Both the position numbers and the translations under genes were made by a program. The notes under the pieces are model-generated. The model was not told where the DNA came from, searched no databases, and saw only the letters and a program-made list of their open reading frames with translations. A DNA stretch of 64,000 nt from Climacium dendroides (taxonomy: Eukaryota; Streptophyta; Bryopsida; Hypnales; Climaciaceae), in contig OX467087.1 in the NCBI GenBank assembly GCA_950106755.1, positions 8,188,047 to 8,252,046 on the forward strand, written 5' to 3'. Shown here piece by piece: positions 57,101 through 64,000 of this stretch; position 1 is the stretch's first letter, and every line of letters begins with the position of its first letter.

Positions 57101-60100
57101 CGAGCGGAATCTGGGTGTTCTGACAGCTGTCATGAGTTTGCTTGTGGCATTAGTAGCGAACTCTCCCGAGGCATATTGGAATTGTGTGCCCAAATGTGTC
57201 CGTACATTGGAACGATTAACCAGGGGCCATGACATTCCGCAAGAATATACGTACTATGGTATCCCCTCCCCGTGGCTGCAGGTATGTTTTCAAATTTCTC
57301 TTAGGTGATGCTTGTTTTGGACATCGGTGTCCTCAAACTTCTCGGTCGTTTAATTTCGCTAGAATGATTTTACGTATTTTTACGATTTAACAAGAGCTCG
57401 TTTTCTATTGTTCATTCATCTATAGAAAAGAATTTATTGTTCCTTCTACGTGTCCTTCTATTTCTACATGATATTTGTTTGAGGTACATCTCCTGGGAAT
57501 AATTTTTTACAATTTTCATGAAATGATCCAACAGTGAAACTTACGAAGGCTTGGATATTCTTTGGGTGTTGGATGGAATAGGTCAAAACAATGCGGGTAC
57601 TGCAATATTTTCCGTCAATTGATGATCCTAGCATCAGGAAAGCTTTGCTTGATGTAAGTTGGATCATACTGAGTCTTTTGATTTTTTTCAGTTCCTCAAA
57701 CTGCTTCTATCATGTGTTTGTGAGCAGGTTCTCACCCAGCGTACCTACATTGATTAAAAGTGACTTTGCGTTGAGTCAATTCCCTTATCATAGCATTGGG
57801 CAGTGGTCTTCTTATTAACTATAAGATGCGTATCGATTCTTTTTTTGCAGGTTTTGCAAAGAATATTGTTGGGAACGGATGTAGTAAAAAATGTTAACAA
57901 AAACAATGCATCTCATGCTGTCCTTTTTGAGGCACTTGCCCTGGTATTTCTCTTCATCCTGAATATCTGAATCTCTAATTCTGAATATCTTGAGGATGAT
58001 TGTTCCATTCTAAAGCGGCTCCTTTAACCTGTGCAGTTCCGTTTAGCACACTCTTGTAATTTATCGTTAGAAAGTTGATTGTAACAGATTACTTTCGTAT
58101 TTGCGGATATGCTGTCAAGTGAATTTAGTGCTTATTATCTTGTTTCGTTGTCGAGTGTTAAGCGGCAATTGTCCTATATATCATGGAGATTTTAGTATAG
58201 GTCTTTTGAGTGATGATATTCGCTTTGCAGGTCATGCACTTGGATGCTGAAAAGGAGATGATGTCTCAGTGCGTCGTGTTACTCGGAAAATTTATATCTG
58301 TCCGGGAGCCCAACATTCGTTATTTGGGTTTGGTTCGTGATGGAATCCTTGCTTGCACTTTGTGTTTGTATTCAAGTGTCGAAATTATTACATCCTAGAC
58401 ATTTGGAGATAATCGCATGTTATACTATCTTTTTTAAATCTCCAAATGTCATTTTTAAAAATCTCCAAATGACATCTCATGACATCCTATGACAAATTCA
58501 GTGGTTGAATTTTGGTGCTTTTCATGTCTTTAGGAAAATATGACAAGAATGTTACTAGTAGCAGATGTAGCGGAAAGCATCAAGAAGCATCAATCGCAAA
58601 TTATCACATCGTTGAAAGACCCTGACATCAGGTAACGAAGTCCTGCTCCATATCTTTAGCGACTGTTGAGGGGAAAACATACTAATCCTAAACCATTTTC
58701 AAATTGTCCGAGTTAACTGATAACGTGACAGAAAGAATCTCATACTGTTTCCCTCTTGAACGTACCGCTTGCAGACGAGGAAGTTAACTTTTGTTCTTGA
58801 TTTGGTTGTAGAATGTAATGTTGGTGTGTGGCTGTAGTGATTCTTGTGCCCTATATACGTTTCCAAAGCAAATCGCTTTTAGTAGTGTGTCACTATGTCT
58901 GCTCTCGAGTTTGAAGAACCTGATAGTCATGTCAAACTGTGCAGCATTCGGAGGCGCTCTTTGGACTTGCTATATGGCATGTGTGATGTCACCAATGCGA
59001 AGGAAATTGTAGAAGAGCTCTTACAGGTCTCAGCCTTCAATACCGGATACTTCACATTTTGAATGTTCTATTCTTTTTTCATTTTCCTTTGATTTTTGTA
59101 TTTGATCTTTGGGTGAATATCTGACCTGTTTTTTATAATGGCCCTCCCCTTTGTGGATCCTTTTACGCTGTATTGATCACTAAACATTTCATTCATGACA
59201 GTATTTGACAACCGCTGATTTCGGAATTCGGGAAGAACTCGCATTGAAAGCTGCTATTCTGGCTGAGAAGTTTGCTCCAGATTTGTCGTGGTACTACTCT
59301 GCCTGGATTAGGAGTGCAATGCCGATCGTGTATGTGTATTATTTAGATTTTCAATCAGCGGGATCTATACTGTCGTATTGTCTGCTCCATAAGGTAGGAT
59401 GCTCGAACTCCAACCGTGCATTTAGAACCGCCCCTATAAATGGCATTGGAATGGATTGGAGGTGGTTCTGAAATTGACCTCCATAGCTCTCTAGAAGTTG
59501 CAGTGAACACTTTATGAAAGACCTAGGATCATAAATAGGGACCTACGACACTTCTCGTTTGAAAATTCATAACTAAATAAAAAAATAATCCAAAAAATAT
59601 GAAACAACTTAGGTTAGATGCCAATTCCTCTTGTCTTTCAAGGAAAATTTACTGAAAAATATTTTGAGAAGTTTCACCTGCCCAAAATTCAGTTCCAGTG
59701 CTTAGATGGTCGACTTATGGACCGACTACCTTATTGCCGCTCCATGCTTACTGTTGAGCAATCCATTTTGCAGCCTTGTATTACACATTAATAATATTGT
59801 AATAATATTGTAATAATACTGTACTAATATTGTACTAATATTGTACTAATATTGTACTAATATTGTAATTGGCGCCGCAGGTACGTGGATGTTATACTGC
59901 AGCTTATTGAGAAGGCTGGTGATTTCGTGAGTGATGATATTTGGTACCGAGTGGTCCAGTTTGTGACCAACAATGATGATCTACAGGTACTAATTATATT
60001 TACCAATGTTCTGCTTACAAATTTAATTGTGCAGTTCGTTTAGCGTATTAACTTCGGATAAAAATGTATGTGCACTCGAGTAAGTTTTAGGGTTAATGCA

Positions 60101-63100
60101 GGGAATCCACTTAACTCCAGTTAATTTATCCTGCCTGAAAAATGGACCATGATTTTGCATTTGTATGTTCATGTGTTCTATACTTTTTTTGACGGCAATA
60201 GGCGTATGCTGCTGCGAAGGCACGTGATTACTTGGACAAGCCTGCTGTGCATGAAACTATGGTGAAGGTAATTTATTTATTTATAACTTTGAAGTCTCCT
60301 ATCAATGTAAGAAATGATATTTTAGGTATGTGTTGGTTTACCTTTTACCAACCTAAGACATTTGAGGTTGATGTTTGAGAGAGTAAGTTTGAGAGAGCTT
60401 TTGCTGTTTGTCTGAGAGAGTAAGTTGAAACGAGGCAAGAGAAGACAGGAATTGATCAAGCACTAGGTCAACTATTTGTATTATATGTAAAATTAGTGCA
60501 GGCCGAACATTAGTGTACTGTATTAATTTTTACCCAAAAATATATTATGTAGTGGCTCTAATTTTGCATTGGCACTACTTTGCGCTCTCACTAATAGGAT
60601 AAATCAGTAGTGGATGCTCTTCTCACCTGCTAGTGTTTGCAGCGTGGTTGCTCTTCAAACCTGTATCAATATCTGACGCTCTAGACCTAGTAACTTAAGT
60701 TCGTCAGCGATTCCTCGGTGCTTGCAGGTTTCAGGGTATTTATTAGGAGAATATAGCCATCTTCTAGCTCGGCGTCCAGGTTGCAGCCCCAAGGAAATCT
60801 TCTACATTTTAAATGACAAATTTTCAGAAGTCACGTGAGCAATATTGGCATAATACTTCCTTGCAAGTTACTCGTTAATCTCTCAAATTCTGAATCTGAA
60901 CGGAATTTGAATGTAATTTTTCTTGTTGGCAAAGGCGAGAGTTGCTTCTTGTTATTTCTGTCCTCAATGTGTTTTGCCCTTGAAGCTTCATTTAGTTACT
61001 GACTGGATGTCTGTGTTGCAGAACTCCTACTAAGGCCTTACTACTTTCAGCATGTGTGAAGATCATGATGCATTGTCAGCCTCCTAACCCAGAGTTGGTG
61101 GAGCAGGTCGTTGCGGTGTTTACAAGGTAACAAGATCTTTTTTTCATGTCATCAAGATCTTACTGTTGGTTATCCTCATTACAGGAATCTTTTCCCTTGC
61201 TGCACACAGATAGGAGCTTGATGATAGAGTTTTTGGAATTTTTCGTTTGGTGTTGAACAACTCGACATTGTTTTTAATCTATGACATCAGTATTTTATTT
61301 GTATTAAAGCGCACCATCTTATTGTTTTGGAAGTAATGAGTTAGCAAAAGACTGCTCGTTGTGCCGTGTTTTATAACTTTGCTTTATCACGGAGGGATGA
61401 TTGTGAGATTGAATATGTTTCTTTCAAATAATTCTTGAGGGACGGTGAGCAGGTATGAGAGCTCCGTTGATGCTGAAGTGCAGCAAAGGGCTGTGGAGTT
61501 TCTTGCGCTGAGTCGTAAAGGACTTGCCATGGTGGACATTATGGCTGAAATGCCTAAGTTTCCTGAGCGCCAGGTTTGTAATTACAAGGTTCATGTATCT
61601 TGGGCTTGGCATCATGTTTCTGAATATGAGATTGATCGAATAGGCAGTGCGATTTTATTGGAGATAGTTTCCATTGCCAATTCCGGCCATTGAACAGTCT
61701 GTTCGTATCTGGAAGTTCGCATGCATTTATGTAGGTATTAATTTACCCGATTCTGATGTTTATCTCCATTTTTAATCGTAAGTTTGTGTGTTGTGTAGTC
61801 TGCTTTATTGAAGAAAGCAGAAGATACAGATGGAGATGCAGCAGAAGTGAGTGCAACTAAGATGCGGTTGCAGCAGCAAAACTCGATGGCCTTGGTAGTG
61901 GCAGATCCGCAGCCTAACAACGGTGGCCTTCATCCTCTCTCTGTACCAAAAGCAGCTACTTCAGACCGATATCCAGTACGTAGTTGACTTCCTCCTGGAT
62001 TAGATCAGACTCAAGTTTATTCTCTTAAAACTTCTTGCTTGAACAGTTTTTTGATTTATTATTTAGTAATCTACGGTTTTTCATTTTTTACTTGGATATC
62101 ACAGCATATTTTATTTCTCATCATTATCAAAAAATTTATGAATGAGTTGACTCTATGATGCTACAAAGTGCAGCCTACAGTCAGTTTTTGGATTCTTAAT
62201 TGTAAGTTATGCCTCTTAAGAGAAGGTCAGGATCTGAAGTTGTGTGAACCTGCACCCCTCAAGGTTAACATTCAGCAAGATAAGATTACAAAACTATCTA
62301 TTACAGGATAAATCTCTAGAGGCCTCGACTGCTGTTGCGGAGTAAAGAAACATTTGGAGGAACGTAGATTTATCATTTCCTCCAGTGCGTAGCAACGAAG
62401 CATAATTATAGCTATTTCTCAATCCGTTTTTTCTGTACGCAGGAGGAAGCAGGCGATTCAGAACCTCCTCAATCGGCAGAAGCAGTACCTCCTTCGCAAT
62501 CGCAAGTGTACTCCAATGGAACAATTCCACGACAAGGTTTTGGGGCTGCTGGCAGTGACTTACTAGGTGATCTCATGGGCACACTTGCTATTGAGGCACC
62601 TCCTTCTGCAGCCTCTACAAACCCCAGTGATATGCTAGCACTAGAAGCACCTCCTCCAACAGCACCTGCTGGAGCAGCGGTCCCTGGAGACTCTCTTGCA
62701 TTGGCCCTTCTTGATGGAGCTCCTACGCAGGTCCAGGTATGTAATAGCAGCCTTGTGACATACATGTATCATAATAGAAATTATACTGTATCGCTTTTTA
62801 AATTTGCTTTTTTCTTGCCAGGATTTGGTAGTTAGTTCTTCACATCAGGTCTGATATCAGAGACCTAGATCAGAAGCTTGCTATGTACATCACCACCTCA
62901 CGTATTGTTTTCTAGTCATTCTTGAATTTGAGAGAATGGCTAATGCAGTGATTAATAGAGAGTATATATATCTGAATAATGCAATGAGTAACATTGCAGA
63001 AATCTGATTGTCCTGTGCAGCCTCTTAGAAATGTTGCGGAATGGTTCAAAGAACTGGTCGTGAAGGATAGTGGTGTATTGTATGAAGATCCTTATGTACA

Positions 63101-63934
63101 GGTATGCTTGTTTTTGAAATCCTACATCTTGTATTGCATGCACTTTATTGGTGTGTCATGATGCACCTAATCACTGAAGGAGATGCACACTGAAGTAATC
63201 TTGATACTTTTGAAATCTAACGCTCCAGTCTCAGCAACTAGTTACCTCTGCTTCATACTTGATTTTTTGCTTCCTACGTTCATCTGAAGCATCTCCATTG
63301 AGAGCTTTTCATTTTCTTTCTCAGCTTCTCACCTGCATGTATGTGTTCACAGTTAGCGGTGAGTCATCATCTTTAACGATCGGATATGAATCCTTATCGT
63401 TTAAAATTCATGCAGATTGGTTTGAAGGCAGAGTGGCGTAATGCCCAAGGTAGAATGGTTCTTTTTGTTGGGAATAAGCACACTGGATCGTTGACAAATG
63501 TTCGAAGCTCAGTCTTGCCCCCACCTCATCTAAGAACGCAATCTGCTGTTGTTCCCAACACCATCCCTCCAAGAGCCCAGGTAAGTTTTCATCTGTTTTC
63601 AGTAATTTAGAACTTTTTGAGAGATAGTAATTTATGTTTTACCAATCTGAACCATCTATAAGATTGTTTACATCCCCCTTCTGGTACTTAGGGGGCTTAG
63701 ATCATCTTACTCTAACAGGATGTGGGGAGAAAATGAGAGCTTTGTATGAGAGAACTCTCCTTCCCCTTTCCGTGCTTTTGTATCGAGCAAGGCTTTTGAC
63801 TATTCATCATCATGATGTGGGACATGATGTGGGACATGATGTGGCAGGTTCAAGTTCCAGTTGATGTGGCTTGCATTGGTGCAAGCAGAGAGACTGCGGT
63901 TCTTGACTTCAGCTATACTGTGGGTCATCAACCT
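54140..63934 (+). CDS. AP2A: AP-2 complex subunit alpha (alpha-adaptin), 3' end outside window
   Basis: Twenty-two exons encode 868 residues before the window ends: 54140-54271, 55133-55264, 55504-55629, 55963-56025, 56745-56842, 57074-57281, 57582-57653, 57851-57943, 58231-58332, 58534-58631, 58945-59026, 59202-59290, 59881-59986, 60202-60267, 60728-60834, 61022-61126, 61453-61573, 61799-61975, 62443-62736, 63021-63101, 63416-63580, 63848-63934. Large subunit of the heterotetrameric clathrin adaptor at the plasma membrane. It binds phosphoinositides, cargo and accessory proteins during endocytosis. The N-terminal trunk ([57 protein letters not shown]) is a helical solenoid. Exons 18-19 encode the Pro/Ala/Gln-rich hinge. 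Exons 20-22 begin the appendage ([18 protein letters not shown]). The appendage platform (roughly the last 140 residues) is missing. Intron 2 uses a GC donor. Confidence 0.97.
59560..59720 (-). repeat. Dispersed repeat within AP2A intron 12
   Basis: In reverse complement it matches 29035-29200 (CTGAATTTTGGG, TTTTCAATAAATTTT-like, CTTGAAAGACAAG, AAGTTGTTTCATATTTTTT). It lies between exons 12 and 13 and accounts for the AT-rich part of that 590-bp intron. Confidence 0.55.
59785..59870 (+). repeat. TAATATTGTAC short tandem repeat in AP2A intron 12
   Basis: About seven units of 10-11 bp (TAATATTGTAC and variants TAATATTGTAA), ending 10 bp before the acceptor of exon 13. The array replaces a typical pyrimidine tract, so branch-point and acceptor recognition may depend on it. 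Confidence 0.85.
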
Positions 63935-64000
63935 GTATGCACGCAACCTTAAACCTTGAGAATTTTTGGAGGATATTAGAACAATTGAGCAGACTTTCAT

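Noticed and set aside
62308..62343. Extra AP2A exon (open run after CAG at 62307)
   Set aside because: It ends at TAA. Joining exon 18 directly to 62443 keeps phase and matches the hinge region.

Overview
The window is nuclear DNA of a land plant. Coding islands of roughly 50% GC, with short spliceosomal introns, sit in long, very AT-rich intergenic deserts full of small transposable elements. Plant-specific content includes a PLS-class PPR protein with an E/DYW tail, a thylakoid-anchored chloroplast ascorbate peroxidase, a plant-type alpha-adaptin, and a plant-type proteasome assembly chaperone 4. Short introns, low intergenic GC and a decayed VWA/Cys-His-rich gene of a type I recall from mosses and fungi lean towards a bryophyte (moss). 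This placement is inference; no sequence here fixes the species.

Layout. 1-5.8 kb: AT-rich desert with fold-back elements, a 153-bp MITE, tandem repeats and a coding-like relic. 6.2-7.85 kb: intronless organelle-targeted SpoU (TrmH-family) RNA 2'-O-methyltransferase. 7.9-14.3 kb: dispersed TIR elements, several flanked by TTAA. 14.4-16.4 kb: repeat-rich 5' region and a three-exon Gly/Tyr-rich protein gene. 18.4-21.0 kb: PPR-DYW pseudogene with two stops, two small frame-breaking lesions and a 128-bp hAT-type MITE. 21-29.6 kb: desert with a long fold-back interrupted by a CACTA-type MITE, TIR elements and an 11-bp minisatellite. 29.7-31.8 kb: chloroplast APX, followed by a tandem copy of its 3' end. 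32.7-34.5 kb: broken VWA-domain gene. 34.9-38.4 kb: more TTAA-flanked elements and a TIR element close to the next gene. 38.7-40.3 kb (+) and 40.9-45.0 kb (-): convergent PAC4-like and mercaptopyruvate/thiosulfate sulfurtransferase genes. 45.2-53.6 kb: desert. 54.1-64 kb: AP-2 alpha-adaptin, 22 exons visible, running off the right edge.

The intact genes are ordinary housekeeping functions (organelle RNA modification, H2O2 removal, proteasome assembly, sulfur transfer, endocytosis) and form no cluster or pathway. No autonomous transposon, rRNA gene or convincing tRNA gene was seen. The novelty lies in the mobile-element layer. Several non-autonomous families show readable target duplications (8 bp hAT-like, 3 bp CACTA, TTAA), and in two cases removing the element and one target copy restores the interrupted sequence.

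Exon boundaries were assigned by hand from GT/GC-AG signals, reading phase and recalled family alignments. No alignment or database search was run.
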